Source: Streptomyces venezuelae
Lineage (GTDB): Bacteria > Actinomycetota > Actinomycetes > Streptomycetales > Streptomycetaceae
Direction: 5' to 3'
DNA: 64,000 nucleotides
Assembly (NCBI RefSeq): GCF_008642375.1
Contig: NZ_CP029194.1
Coordinates: forward strand, 6,503,001-6,567,000
Positions 17,580 through 27,257 of this stretch are shown here, piece after piece. The notes under the pieces are model-generated. The model was not told the DNA's origin. It ran no database searches and worked only from the letters and a program-made list of their open reading frames with translations. A program made the translations under genes and the position numbers. The number at the start of each line of letters is the position of its first letter. Positions within the stretch are counted from its first letter, which is position 1.

Positions 17580-18266
17580 GTGACGCAGGAACACGCGACC
17601 TCGCAGGCCCCGCAGGTGACGGTGCGTGGCGAGGGGCGGCTGGAGGTCGATCCCGAGTTCGCCCGGATCTGGGTGACGGTCTCCGCGCGCGGTACGGACC
17701 GCTCGGCGACGCTCGCCGAGCTGACCCGGCGGAACGGGCAGGTACTCGACCTCGTCAAGGCGCAGGGGGATGCGGTCGAGAAGCTGGAGACGGGCCGGTT
17801 CTCCCTCTCGCCGGAGCTCGGCAGGCGCGGGCGCGGCGAGCGGGTGCACGCCTACGTGGGCCGGGTGCGCCTGACGGCCGAGCTGACCGACTTCACGGCT
17901 CTCGGGGAGTTGGTGACCCGGCTCGCCGACGTGGAGATGACGGGGGTCGACGGCCCGTGGTGGGAGCTGCGGCCGGACTCCCCGGCCTACGCGGAGGCGC
18001 GGCGCCTCGCGGTGACGGAGGCCGTGCAGCGGGCGCGGGCCTACGCGTCGGCCCTTGGCACCTCGCTGGCCTCACTCCTCGAACTCTCGGACGCCGGACT
18101 CGCGGGCGCCGGCCTGTCGCCGATGTCCCCGGTCTTCGCCGCGGCACCGGCGGGCTTCGCGACGGAGCGGGCCGGCGAGGCTCCTCCGCTGGACCTCGAA
18201 CCGCAGCGCCAGACGGTCACGGCGGAGGTCGTCGCGCGCTTCACGATGGTGCCGCCCGCACTCTGA
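17580..18266 (+). CDS. SIMPL domain protein (DUF541)
   Basis: 228 residues. The SIMPL fold starts at VTVRGEGRLEVDPEFARIWV and includes the conserved ARAYASALG near residue 150. No signal peptide here, although many family members are periplasmic, so the location is probably cytoplasmic. Function unknown; relatives are linked to stress and immune signalling. GTG at 17580 with GGAGGAG upstream decides the start. The upstream gap contains a spaced dyad, GTTCGG...CCGAAC (17539-17563), next to this gene. Confidence 0.85.
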   Translation: MTQEHATSQAPQVTVRGEGRLEVDPEFARIWVTVSARGTDRSATLAELTRRNGQVLDLVKAQGDAVEKLETGRFSLSPELGRRGRGERVHAYVGRVRLTAELTDFTALGELVTRLADVEMTGVDGPWWELRPDSPAYAEARRLAVTEAVQRARAYASALGTSLASLLELSDAGLAGAGLSPMSPVFAAAPAGFATERAGEAPPLDLEPQRQTVTAEVVARFTMVPPAL

Positions 18267-18325
18267 GACAAGGGGCGCGGAGGCACGAAAATCGCTCATC
18301 GGAGCACCCCGGTGCACAGATTCAA

Positions 18326-18366
18326 GACTTGTCAACAACCTTTCATGGAAAGGTTGTTGAGTAGTC
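18326..18366. promoter_or_regulatory. large palindrome upstream of pyruvate kinase
   Basis: Perfect 12-base arms at 18333-18344 and 18348-18359 (caacaacctttc / gaaaggttgttg) around ATG, extended outward to gact/agtc with two mismatches: 17 of 19 pairs. It is AT-rich for this genome and lacks a T-tract, so it looks more like an operator than a terminator. Confidence 0.7.
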
Positions 18367-18400
18367 ATGCCGCACCAATTTCCTACTGATGGGTAAGGCC

Positions 18401-18406
18401 TAGGCT
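18401..18406 (+). promoter_or_regulatory. pyk: -10 box of leaderless pyk transcript
   Basis: TAGGCT, then 6 bases, then the ATG at 18413. No ribosome site. No clear -35 box at 17-18 bases upstream, which fits an activator-dependent promoter. Confidence 0.5.
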
Positions 18407-18412
18407 CGACTC

Positions 18413-19840
18413 ATGCGCCGAGCGAAAATCGTTTGTACCCTTGGGCCCGCCACCGAAACATACGACCAGATCAAGGCGTTGATCGAGGCCGGGATGGACG
18501 TGGCCCGCTTCAACCTCAGTCACGGCACGTACGTCGAGCACGAGGAGCGCTACCAGCGCGTACGCAAAGCCTCCGACGAGACCGGCCGCAGCGTCGGTGT
18601 CCTCGCCGACCTTCAAGGCCCGAAGATCCGCCTCGGCCGCTTCCGTGAAGGTCCCGTACTCCTTGAACGCGGCGACGAGTTCACCATCACCGTCGAGCCG
18701 ATGGAGGGCGACCGCCACTGCTGCGGGACGACCTACCCCGGCCTCGCCGCGGACGTGACCGCGGGCGAGCGCATCCTCGTCGACGACGGCCGCGTCACCC
18801 TGGAGGTCACCTCCGTCGAAGGCCCCCGGGTGAACACCCTGGTCATCGAGGGCGGCATGGTCTCCGACCACAAGGGCCTCAACCTCCCCGGTGTCGCCGT
18901 CTCCGTGCCCGCGCTGTCCGAGAAGGACATCGAGGACCTCCGCTGGGCCCTGCGCACCGGCGCCGACGTCATCGCCCTCTCCTTCGTCCGCAGCGCCCGG
19001 GACATCGTGGACGTCCACCGGATCATGGACGAGGAGGGCCGCCGGCTGCCCGTCATCGCCAAGATCGAGAAGCCGCAGGCCGTCGAGAACATCGACGAGA
19101 TCGTCGCCGCCTTCGACGGCATCATGGTCGCCCGCGGCGACCTGGGCGTCGAAATGCCCCTGGAGCAGGTGCCGATCGTCCAGAAGCGGGCGGTCAAGCT
19201 GGCCAAGCGCAACGCGAAGCCGGTCATCGTCGCCACCCAGATGCTCGACTCGATGATCGACAACTCCCGCCCCACGCGCGCCGAGGCGAGCGACGTGGCG
19301 AACGCGGTCATCGACGGCACCGACGCCGTCATGCTCTCCGGCGAGACCAGCGTCGGCCGCTACCCGATCGAGACGGTCCGCACCATGAGCCGGATCGTCG
19401 AGGCCGCGGAGGAGGACGTCCTCGCCAAGGGGCTGCCGCCGCTGACGGAGCGCAACAAGCCCCGCACCCAGGGCGGCGCCGTCGCCCGGGCCGCAGCCGA
19501 GATGGGCGACTTCCTCGGGGCCAAGTTCCTGGTGGCCTTCACGCAGTCCGGCGACACGGTCAAGCGGCTCTCCCGCTACCGCTCGCCGATCCCGCTGCTC
19601 GCCTTCACCCCGGACCCGGCCACGCGCTCGCAGCTCAACCTCACGTGGGGCGTCGAGACCTTCCTCGGCCCGCACGTCGACTCCACGGACGCGATGGTGG
19701 CCCAGGTCGAGGAGGAGCTGCTGAGGATCGGGCGTTGCCGTCCGGGCGACATCGTGGTCATCACGGCCGGTTCCCCGCCAGGTGTCGCCGGTTCGACGAA
19801 CCTGGTGCGGGTCCACCACATCGGCGAGCCCCTGACATAG
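18413..19840 (+). CDS. pyk: pyruvate kinase
   Basis: 475 residues, the usual length. Last step of glycolysis: phosphoenolpyruvate + ADP to pyruvate + ATP; homotetramer in the cytoplasm. KIVCTLGPATET at the start, the substrate loop ARFNLSHG, the active-site signature IAKIEKPQAVENIDEI with catalytic Lys, and VARGDLGVEMP. The C-terminal allosteric domain is complete. Starts directly after a -10 box, so the mRNA is probably leaderless; the palindrome at 18326-18366 may carry its regulator. Confidence 0.97.
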   Translation: MRRAKIVCTLGPATETYDQIKALIEAGMDVARFNLSHGTYVEHEERYQRVRKASDETGRSVGVLADLQGPKIRLGRFREGPVLLERGDEFTITVEPMEGDRHCCGTTYPGLAADVTAGERILVDDGRVTLEVTSVEGPRVNTLVIEGGMVSDHKGLNLPGVAVSVPALSEKDIEDLRWALRTGADVIALSFVRSARDIVDVHRIMDEEGRRLPVIAKIEKPQAVENIDEIVAAFDGIMVARGDLGVEMPLEQVPIVQKRAVKLAKRNAKPVIVATQMLDSMIDNSRPTRAEASDVANAVIDGTDAVMLSGETSVGRYPIETVRTMSRIVEAAEEDVLAKGLPPLTERNKPRTQGGAVARAAAEMGDFLGAKFLVAFTQSGDTVKRLSRYRSPIPLLAFTPDPATRSQLNLTWGVETFLGPHVDSTDAMVAQVEEELLRIGRCRPGDIVVITAGSPPGVAGSTNLVRVHHIGEPLT

Positions 19841-19895
19841 GCCGTCCGGCGGAGCGCGGACCTCTTCGTCTCGAACCTTGGAATCAAAGGTAAAG

Positions 19896-19968
19896 TGCCC
19901 CGGGTGGGATTCGAACCCACGCTGTATGGTGTTTGAGACCACTGCCTCTTCCGCTGGGCTACCGGGGC
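19896..19968 (-). tRNA. tRNA-Leu (anticodon CAA), short variable loop
   Basis: Acceptor stem GCCCCGG / CCGGGGC with discriminator A, T-arm GTGGG-TTCGAAT-CCCAC, anticodon loop CTCAAAC, giving CAA (reads UUG). D-arm stem GCC/GGC with the GG of the D-loop present. The variable loop is only 5 bases, so the molecule is class I and 73 bases long, although bacterial leucine tRNAs are class II. CCA is not encoded. It lies between pyk and the ANTAR regulator on the opposite strand. The tRNA fold is certain; the amino acid identity is by anticodon only. Confidence 0.85.
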
Positions 19969-20026
19969 ATCCTTCGAAACGAAGGTCGGTGATCACCCGC
20001 CGTGCCCCTACCTTACAGGAGGTGGG

Positions 20027-20032
20027 TAGGCT
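20027..20032 (+). promoter_or_regulatory. -10 box for the ANTAR response regulator
   Basis: TAGGCT about 50 bases before the GTG start at 20085. The -35 region is poor. Confidence 0.35.
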
Positions 20033-20084
20033 CATGGGGAGCTGTATCCGCCTCCGGAACGAGGCCATCGAACGAGGAGCCCGC

Positions 20085-20738
20085 GTGACCGCCCCCGAGT
20101 CGCCCCAGCCCGCCGACGACGCCGAGCCGTCGCACGTCCCGCCGCTGACGACCCGTGTCGTCATCGCCGAGGACGAGGCGCTCATCCGCCTCGACCTCAA
20201 AGAGATGCTGGAGGAGGAGGGCTACACGGTCGTCGGTGAGGCCGGAGACGGCGCCACCGCCGTCGAGCTCGCCCGCGAGCACCGCCCCGACCTCGTCATC
20301 CTCGACGTCAAGATGCCCGTCCTCGACGGCATCTCCGCCGCCGAGAAGATCGCCGGCGAATCCATCGCCCCGGTCCTCATGCTGACCGCCTTCTCGCAGC
20401 GCGACCTCGTCGAGCGCGCCCGGGACGCCGGCGCCATGGCGTACCTGGTCAAGCCGTTCAGCAAGAGCGACGTGGTGCCCGCCATCGAGATGGCCGTCTC
20501 CCGCTTCGCCGAGCTGCGCGCCCTGGAGAAGGAGGTCGCCGACCTCTCCCTCCGCCTGGAGACCCGCAAGCTGGTGGACCGCGCCAAGTCGATCCTGCAG
20601 ACCCAGTACGGGCTGACGGAGCCGGCCGCGTTCCGCTGGATCCAGAAGACCTCCATGGACCGGCGCATGTCGATGCAGCAGGTCGCCGAGGCGGTCATCG
20701 AGGACGCCGAGGAGAAGAAGGCGGCCAAGGGGCAGTAG
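20085..20738 (+). CDS. pdtaR: ANTAR-domain response regulator (PdtaR type)
   Basis: 217 residues. Receiver domain from TRVVIAEDEALIRLD, phosphoacceptor Asp in VILDVKMPVLDG, switch Thr in LMLTAFSQ and Lys in YLVKPFSKSD. The C-terminal ANTAR domain (RAKSILQTQYGLTEPAAFRWIQ) binds paired RNA hairpins and prevents transcription termination. Partner kinase in the genus is a cytosolic PdtaS-type kinase, not in this window. GTG 20085 has GAGGAG eight bases upstream; upstream in-frame ATGs (for example 20034) have no site. Followed by a (GTACTC)n tract and a strong terminator. Confidence 0.93.
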   Translation: MTAPESPQPADDAEPSHVPPLTTRVVIAEDEALIRLDLKEMLEEEGYTVVGEAGDGATAVELAREHRPDLVILDVKMPVLDGISAAEKIAGESIAPVLMLTAFSQRDLVERARDAGAMAYLVKPFSKSDVVPAIEMAVSRFAELRALEKEVADLSLRLETRKLVDRAKSILQTQYGLTEPAAFRWIQKTSMDRRMSMQQVAEAVIEDAEEKKAAKGQ

Positions 20739-20742
20739 CCCC

Positions 20743-20782
20743 GTACTCGTACTCGTACTCGTACTCGTACTCGTACTCGTAC
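20743..20782. repeat. hexanucleotide microsatellite (GTACTC)6.7
   Basis: Six full GTACTC units plus GTAC, beginning 5 bases after the stop codon of the response regulator. Perfect repeats of this length are rare in high-GC genomes and prone to slippage. Confidence 0.95.
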
Positions 20783-20786
20783 GAAA

Positions 20787-20824
20787 GGAAGGCCCGCCCC
20801 ACGTCACTGTGGGGCGGGCCTTCC
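20787..20824. terminator. bidirectional terminator between response regulator and livF
   Basis: 16-bp stem (core aaggcccgccccac / gtggggcgggcctt) with a 6-base loop between convergent genes. Confidence 0.92.
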
Positions 20825-20847
20825 GTCTGTGGTGCGGACCGGTCCGG

Positions 20848-21560
20848 TCAGTCCTCGCCGAGGTATGCCTTGCGGACGGACTCGTCGTGGAGCAGGTTCT
20901 GTCCCGTGCCCGAGAGCACGACCTTGCCGATCTCCATGACGTGACCCTGGTCCGCCAGGGCGAGCGCGGCCTGGGCGTTCTGCTCGACGAGCAGGATCGT
21001 GGTGCCCTGGGCCTTCAGCTCCGCGATCGTCGCCATGATCTTCTGCATCATGATCGGCGAGAGACCCATGGAGGGCTCGTCGAGCATGAGCAGCTTCGGC
21101 TGGGACATCAGCGCCCGGCCCATGGCGAGCATCTGCTGCTCGCCGCCGGAGAGCGTGCCGGCCGCCTGCTTGCGACGCTCACCCAGGATCGGGAAGAGGT
21201 CGTAGGCGCGCTGGACGTCCTTGGCGATGCCCGCGGTGTCCTTCCGGAGGAAGGCGCCGAGGAGGAGGTTCTCCTCGATCGTCATGCGGGGGAAGATGTG
21301 CCGGCCCTCGGGGGAGTGGGCCAGACCCAGCGAGACGATCTTGTGTGCGGGGATCTTGCGGAGGGACTTGCCCTCGAACTTGATCTGGCCGCCGACCGGC
21401 TTGAGGAGCCCGGAGAGGGTCCGCAGGGTGGTGGTCTTCCCGGCGCCGTTGGTGCCGATGAGGGTGACGACCTCACCGGCGTTGACGGAGAAGGAGATGC
21501 CCTTGACGGCCTCGATCTTCCCGTAGGCGACGCGCAGGTCCTCGACTTCGAGCAGTGCGG

Positions 21561-21564
<4 letters not shown>
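20848..21564 (-). CDS. livF: branched-chain amino acid ABC transporter ATPase LivF
   Basis: 238 residues. Walker A GTNGAGKTT, signature LSGGEQQ, Walker B LLMLDEPSMGLSP and H-loop region LLVEQNAQ; the 'SMGLSP' form is typical of LivF. It powers uptake of Leu/Ile/Val with LivG. Start ATG overlaps the livG stop (ATGA). Last gene of the livK-H-M-G-F operon, closed by the terminator at 20787-20824. Confidence 0.96.
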
Positions 21565-22631
<1,067 letters not shown>

Positions 22632-22634
22632 GGT

Positions 22635-24476
22635 TCAGGCACCTGCCTTGGCGGGCGTGGCGGGCGTCTCGTCGTTCTCGTGGAACTCCAGCTGGTTGCG
22701 CCGGTTGGCGATCATGCCCTCCGGGCGGAAGCGCATGAGCAGGATCAGCGCGACGCCGAAGGCGAAGAGCTGGTACTCGCCCATGAACTGCAGCTTGTTG
22801 GGGATCAGGAAGAGCAGCGAGGCACCGACCAGCGGACCGCTCATCGTGCCCATGCCGCCGAGGACGACGGCCGCGAGCAGGAAGGCGGAGTTGGGCGGGA
22901 TGGGACCGGCGAAGAGGTACTGCTCCGGGGTCACCGTGTAGGTGACGTGGGCCTGCACGGTGCCGGCGAGACCGGCGAGCGAGGCGCCGAGCGCGAAGGC
23001 GATGAGCTTGACCCGGAAGCCGTTGATGCCCATGGCGAGCGCGGCGGTCTCGTCCTCGCGGATGGCGACCCAGGCGCGGCCGATACGGGAGTCGCCGCTG
23101 CGCCGGAAGACCAGCACGACGACCGCCATGATCAGCAGCATCAGGAAGAAGTAGTTCGCGAAGCGGCCGATGGTGAAGCCGGCGATCGCGTGCTCCGCGC
23201 CGAAGTCGAACCCGAAGATGTTCAGGTTCGGGATGGACGCGATGCCGTTGGAGCCGTTGGTGATGTCCGGACCGGAGGTGCCGTCGGTGTTCATCACCGC
23301 GATGCGGAAGATCTCACCGAAACCGAGCGTCACGATGGCGAGGTAGTCGCCGCGCAGCCGCAGGGTCGGGGCGCCGATGAGGACACCGAACACCAGGGAG
23401 GCTCCGGCGCCGACCAGGACGGCGGCCCAGAAGGGGAGGTGGACGCCGAACGGGGAGGTCGGGGCGCCCGAGACGAGGGCGGCCGCGTAGGCGCCGACGC
23501 CGAGGAAGGCGACGTAACCGAGGTCGAGGAGACCGGCGAGGCCGACGACGATGTTCAGGCCCAGGGCGACCGTGGCGAAGATCAGGATGTAGACGCCGAG
23601 CGTCGCGTACTGGTCGTCGGTCTGGGTGAAGGGGAAGAGCGCCGCCGCGATGAACGCACCCGCGATGGTGAGGTTCTGGTGCTTCTTGGTGAGCTGCGTG
23701 GCCTGCTGCATGAGGCCCGACTTGTTGACCGCGGCGAAGCCGAGGCCGGCCGTGATCAGGAAGCCGACGAACAGCTCGTCGTACTCGGTGCCGACGCCGT
23801 AGGTGAAGACGCCGAGCGCCACGGCGAGGATGCCCGTGATGATCAGGATCTCGACCGAGGAGTGCATCGGGGGCAGCTTGCGGGCGGTGCCGGTGGAGGC
23901 GAAGGCGCCCTTGAAGGCCGTCCAGCCGTTGCCGGCGCGGTGCTTGAACTGGTCCCAGCCGGTGTCCTCGGGGTCCACGGGGTGCACCGAGGGCCGCACG
24001 AAGGGAAGGGCGAGGGCGCCGAGCAGGGTGAGCAGGGAGGTGAGCGCGACGATCGCGCCGCCCGGCTCCAGGTTGACCGGACCGCCCAGCGAGATGCTGA
24101 TCGCGGCGACGGTGTACCAGGTGGTGCCGAAGGTGGCGAGCGCGGCGACCTTGACGGCCGCGTCGGCGCCGGCCGGGGTCAGCCAGCGGGTGCCCTTGAC
24201 GCCGTAGGAGGAGAGGGCGAAGAGGGCGGTGAGCAGACCCAGGACGAGGACCTGGAGCTGGAGGCCGGCCGGGGAGCCGTAGTACGTGAGGTCGCCGGGG
24301 AACGTGTCCGTCCAGGTCCAGGCGAGGAAGCAGCTGGCGACGGTGAGGACGGAGCCGCCCAGGACGAGGGCGCGGGCGGCTTTGGCCGGCAGGAAGCCGA
24401 TCAGGCCGGTCGCCTCGTCCTGCTTGGCGACGGATGCCGCCTGGGTGTTCTCGGAGATGGTGGTCATGGTGCTCAC
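22635..24476 (-). CDS. livM: branched-chain amino acid ABC transporter permease LivM
   Basis: 613 residues. The C-terminal ~330 residues are the LivM permease (LNIVVGLAGLLDLGYVAFLGVGAYAAAL; the loop GDYLAIVTLGFGEIFRIAVMN contacts the ATPase). The N-terminal ~270 residues add several membrane spans and a linker, as in other Streptomyces LivM proteins. GTG start at 24476 overlaps the livH stop (GTGA); an ATG three codons in is an alternative. Confidence 0.93.
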   Translation of the reverse strand: MSTMTTISENTQAASVAKQDEATGLIGFLPAKAARALVLGGSVLTVASCFLAWTWTDTFPGDLTYYGSPAGLQLQVLVLGLLTALFALSSYGVKGTRWLTPAGADAAVKVAALATFGTTWYTVAAISISLGGPVNLEPGGAIVALTSLLTLLGALALPFVRPSVHPVDPEDTGWDQFKHRAGNGWTAFKGAFASTGTARKLPPMHSSVEILIITGILAVALGVFTYGVGTEYDELFVGFLITAGLGFAAVNKSGLMQQATQLTKKHQNLTIAGAFIAAALFPFTQTDDQYATLGVYILIFATVALGLNIVVGLAGLLDLGYVAFLGVGAYAAALVSGAPTSPFGVHLPFWAAVLVGAGASLVFGVLIGAPTLRLRGDYLAIVTLGFGEIFRIAVMNTDGTSGPDITNGSNGIASIPNLNIFGFDFGAEHAIAGFTIGRFANYFFLMLLIMAVVVLVFRRSGDSRIGRAWVAIREDETAALAMGINGFRVKLIAFALGASLAGLAGTVQAHVTYTVTPEQYLFAGPIPPNSAFLLAAVVLGGMGTMSGPLVGASLLFLIPNKLQFMGEYQLFAFGVALILLMRFRPEGMIANRRNQLEFHENDETPATPAKAGA

Positions 24477-25402
24477 GCCCTGTCCGCGACGCGCTCGCCC
24501 AGGAGGCCTTGTGGCCGGGCGAGGAGTACGACGATGAGGAGTACGAAGGCCCAGACGTCGGCCCAGGACTGGCCGCCGAGCTGCTCCATACCGGGGATGT
24601 GGCTGACGTACGCCGTCGCCATGGTCTCGGCGACACCGAGGACGACTCCGCCGATCATGGCTCCGTAGATGTTGCCGATACCGCCGAGGACGGCGGCCGT
24701 GAAGGCCTTGAGTCCGAGGAGGAAGCCCATCTTGTAGTCGACGACGCCGTACTTGAGGCCGTAGGCGACCGCGCCGACGGCGGCCATCGCGGCACCGAGG
24801 GCGAACGCGATCACGATGATCCGGTCCGTGTTGACGCCCATGAGCTTCGCGGTGTCCGGGTCCTGCGCCGTGGCCTGCATGCCGCGGCCGACACGGGTCC
24901 GCATGACGAAGAAGGCGAGGACGGCCATGCAGATCGGGGCGGCGATGAGCAGGAAGACGTCACCGGTCTGGATGGTGACGGGGCCGAGCTCGATCGGACC
25001 GCCGGGGATCTGCGGGAAGGTCCGGGCGGACTTCGCCTCCGGGTACCACACCCACACCGCGTACTGCAGGGCGAGCGAGAGGCCGATGGCCGTGATGAGC
25101 GGGGCGAGGCGGGGGCCGCCCCGTAGCGGACGGTAGGCGAACCGTTCCGCTCCGACGGCTATGGTGGTCGCGACTATCACGGCACCGATGATCATGACGG
25201 GCAGCGCGACCCACATGCTGGTGCCGCCGGGCAGGATGAGCCAGACCGTGAGCGCCCCGAAGCCGCCGGTCATGAAGATCTCGCCATGGGCGAAGTTGAT
25301 GAGCTGGACGATGCCGTAGACCATCGTGTAGCCGACGGCGACGAGCCCGTACATGGATCCCAGTAGCAGGCCGTTGACCAGCTGCTGCGGCAGTTCGTTC
25401 AC
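24473..25402 (-). CDS. livH: branched-chain amino acid ABC transporter permease LivH
   Basis: 309 residues, mostly membrane spans. LPQQLVNGLLLGSMYGLVAV and QLINFAHGEIFMTGGF are LivH signatures; EAA-like loop TAVLGGIGNIYGAMIGG. GTG at 25402 has GGAGGA seven bases upstream and gives the usual N-terminus; the in-frame ATG at 25438 has no site and lies in the hairpin after livK. Confidence 0.93.
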   Translation of the reverse strand: MNELPQQLVNGLLLGSMYGLVAVGYTMVYGIVQLINFAHGEIFMTGGFGALTVWLILPGGTSMWVALPVMIIGAVIVATTIAVGAERFAYRPLRGGPRLAPLITAIGLSLALQYAVWVWYPEAKSARTFPQIPGGPIELGPVTIQTGDVFLLIAAPICMAVLAFFVMRTRVGRGMQATAQDPDTAKLMGVNTDRIIVIAFALGAAMAAVGAVAYGLKYGVVDYKMGFLLGLKAFTAAVLGGIGNIYGAMIGGVVLGVAETMATAYVSHIPGMEQLGGQSWADVWAFVLLIVVLLARPQGLLGERVADRA

Positions 25403-25437
25403 CGCATTGTCCTCCGAGACTTTCGACGGATGTGACA

Positions 25438-25471
25438 CCGCGCGGGGAGCCTGGTGCGGCCCCCCGCGCGG
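25438..25471 (-). other. intercistronic hairpin between livK and livH
   Basis: Perfect 10-bp stem ccgcgcgggg / ccccgcgcgg with a 14-base loop. Such a structure after the binding-protein gene can partly terminate transcription or protect the 3' end, so that LivK is made in excess over the membrane parts. Confidence 0.7.
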
Positions 25472-25521
25472 TGAAAGTGGTGCTGAGTGGTGCTGGTGGT
25501 GGTGCGGAGTGGGGTGGCGGA

Positions 25522-26757
25522 TCAGCCGCCGAAGGTGTCGGACTTGACCGGCTTGAACGCGCCGCCCTCGACCTTGTAGACCGTCAGCTGCTTGTTGGTG
25601 GTGTCACCGAACTCGTCGAAGGAGACCTTGCCGGTCACGCCCTCGAAGGAGACACCCTGCATGGCCTCGACGACCGCGGCGCGCTCGGGGGCCTTGCCGC
25701 CGTTGCCCTCGGTGGCCTTCTTGACGGCCTCGATGATCGCCCAGGTGGAGTCGTAGGCGTAACCGCCGTAGGCCTCGTAGGCCTCCTTGTAGCCCTTGGC
25801 CTTGTAGTTGGCCAGGAACTCCTTGGCGGAGTCGAGGGACTCGATCGGCGCGCCGACGGAGGTGGCGATGTCGCCGTTGGTCGCGGCCGCGCCGCCGAGC
25901 TTCACGTACTCGGGGCTGTAGATCGCGTCGCCGCCGACGACGACGACCTTCGCGCCGGCTTCCTTGATCTGCTTGGCCAGCGGGCCGGCGGCCGGGTACT
26001 CGCCACCGTAGTAGACGACGTCGGCGCCGGAGCTCTTGACCTTGGTGGCGACCGCGGAGAAGTCCTTGGTGTCCGGGTTGATGTGCTCGGTGCCGAGGAC
26101 CTTGCCGCCGAGCTTCTCGAACTCGCCCTTGAAGGTGCCCGCGAGGCCGGCGCCGTAGGTCTTCTTGTCGTCGATGATGAAGGCCTTGGTCTTCTTGGCC
26201 TCGGTGAAGACGTACTGCGCGGCGAACGGGCCCTGGATGGCGTCCGTGGTGGCGGTGCGGAAGTACGACTTGTAGGTGCGCTTCTTGTCGCCGCTGCTCC
26301 AGTTGATGCCCTGGCTCAGCGCCGGGTTGGTGTTGGCCGGGGAGACCTGCACCAGCTTGGCGTCGTCGAAGACCTTCTGCATCGACTCGGCGACGGAGGA
26401 GTTCAGCGGGCCGACGACGCCGAGGACGGACTTGTCGGCGACGAACTTGGTCGCGTTCTGCTGGCCGGCGGAGGGCTGGGCCTGGTCGTCCAGGGACTCC
26501 AGCTTGAAGGTCACGCCCTTGACGTAGGACTTCTCGTTGGCCGTCTTGACCGCGAGGTCGGCCGAGTTCTTGATGCCGAGGCCCAGGGCGGACAGCTCAC
26601 CCGTGAGGGGCGCGTCGAGACCGATGGTCACGGTGACGTTGCCGCCGTCGCTGCCGCCCTTCTCGCCGCCCTTGTCGTCGCGCGAACCACAGGCGGTGAG
26701 AGTGAGGGCTCCCGCGGTGACCGCGGTGGTGAGTATGAGCATCGAACGGTTTCGCAC
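25522..26757 (-). CDS. livK: branched-chain amino acid-binding lipoprotein LivK
   Basis: 411 residues. Lipoprotein signal with lipobox LTAC (Cys at ~23), so it is anchored outside the membrane and delivers Leu/Ile/Val to LivHM. Type 1 periplasmic binding fold (DAPLTGELSALGLGIKNSADLAV, GVVGPLNSSVAESMQ, ADVVYYGGEYPAAGP). GTG 26757 with AAAGGA upstream; ATG 26742 is possible. First gene of the operon. Confidence 0.95.
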   Translation of the reverse strand: MRNRSMLILTTAVTAGALTLTACGSRDDKGGEKGGSDGGNVTVTIGLDAPLTGELSALGLGIKNSADLAVKTANEKSYVKGVTFKLESLDDQAQPSAGQQNATKFVADKSVLGVVGPLNSSVAESMQKVFDDAKLVQVSPANTNPALSQGINWSSGDKKRTYKSYFRTATTDAIQGPFAAQYVFTEAKKTKAFIIDDKKTYGAGLAGTFKGEFEKLGGKVLGTEHINPDTKDFSAVATKVKSSGADVVYYGGEYPAAGPLAKQIKEAGAKVVVVGGDAIYSPEYVKLGGAAATNGDIATSVGAPIESLDSAKEFLANYKAKGYKEAYEAYGGYAYDSTWAIIEAVKKATEGNGGKAPERAAVVEAMQGVSFEGVTGKVSFDEFGDTTNKQLTVYKVEGGAFKPVKSDTFGG

Positions 26758-27257
26758 GAAGGGTCCTTTCCCTGGCGCGGCCCCCTCGGATGAGGCGGTG
26801 CCGTGAAGCTGCGGAGCGAGGGGTGCCGTTGTCGAACGCCGGGCCGTACTGGGGTGGTACTAGGGCCGTGCCGTAGGACGCGCCCGGCGGCGCGGTGACT
26901 GGCGGTGACTCTAAGCGCAGGTGGGGAGGGTCGGGGAGGACCGAGGACAGGATGTGACTGTCTTGTTATGCCGACGGGGAAAGAGTGTGCGCGGCGGGGG
27001 GGAATATCGGGGCATAGCAGCCGGTAATGCAGTGTTCACATAGTGAGAACGCGCAGTTCCGCTAAGGGGCTTGAGCGATTCTTGGTACTGACGGTCCGCT
27101 CAGCGGACTCTCCGGATATCGGACAGTGGCAGAAAGCTCAGCGGACGAATCGGCCCTTCCGTTCCGCCCGAATTTCCCCCGTTCACCTCCCGAATGAAGA
27201 TCACGGAGAGTAACAATGGGTGGAATCGAAGAGGGGGCGGTGAAGGGTGGGACGGCG
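26758..27257. other. long control region upstream of the liv operon
   Basis: About 500 bases with no gene between livK and the thioesterase terminator. Seen: an imperfect dyad GTTCAC-N5-GAGAAC at 27034-27050; an 11-base direct repeat GCTCAGCGGAC at 27098-27108 and 27136-27146, the first forming gtccgc-tca-gcggac; and a CCGGATATCGG palindrome around 27112. The region is less G+C-rich than the coding DNA around it. I could not fix a -35/-10 pair for livK. A plus-strand ORF starting at 27216 runs through the terminator and antisense to the thioesterase, and I do not accept it. Confidence 0.5.

Noticed and set aside
19896..19968. tRNA as an integration site
   Set aside because: No integrase, excisionase or duplicated 3' tRNA segment was seen nearby.
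20013..20807. Minus-strand frame with a (ST)n N-terminus
   Set aside because: It is the antisense of the ANTAR regulator plus the GTACTC microsatellite; no ribosome site or homology.
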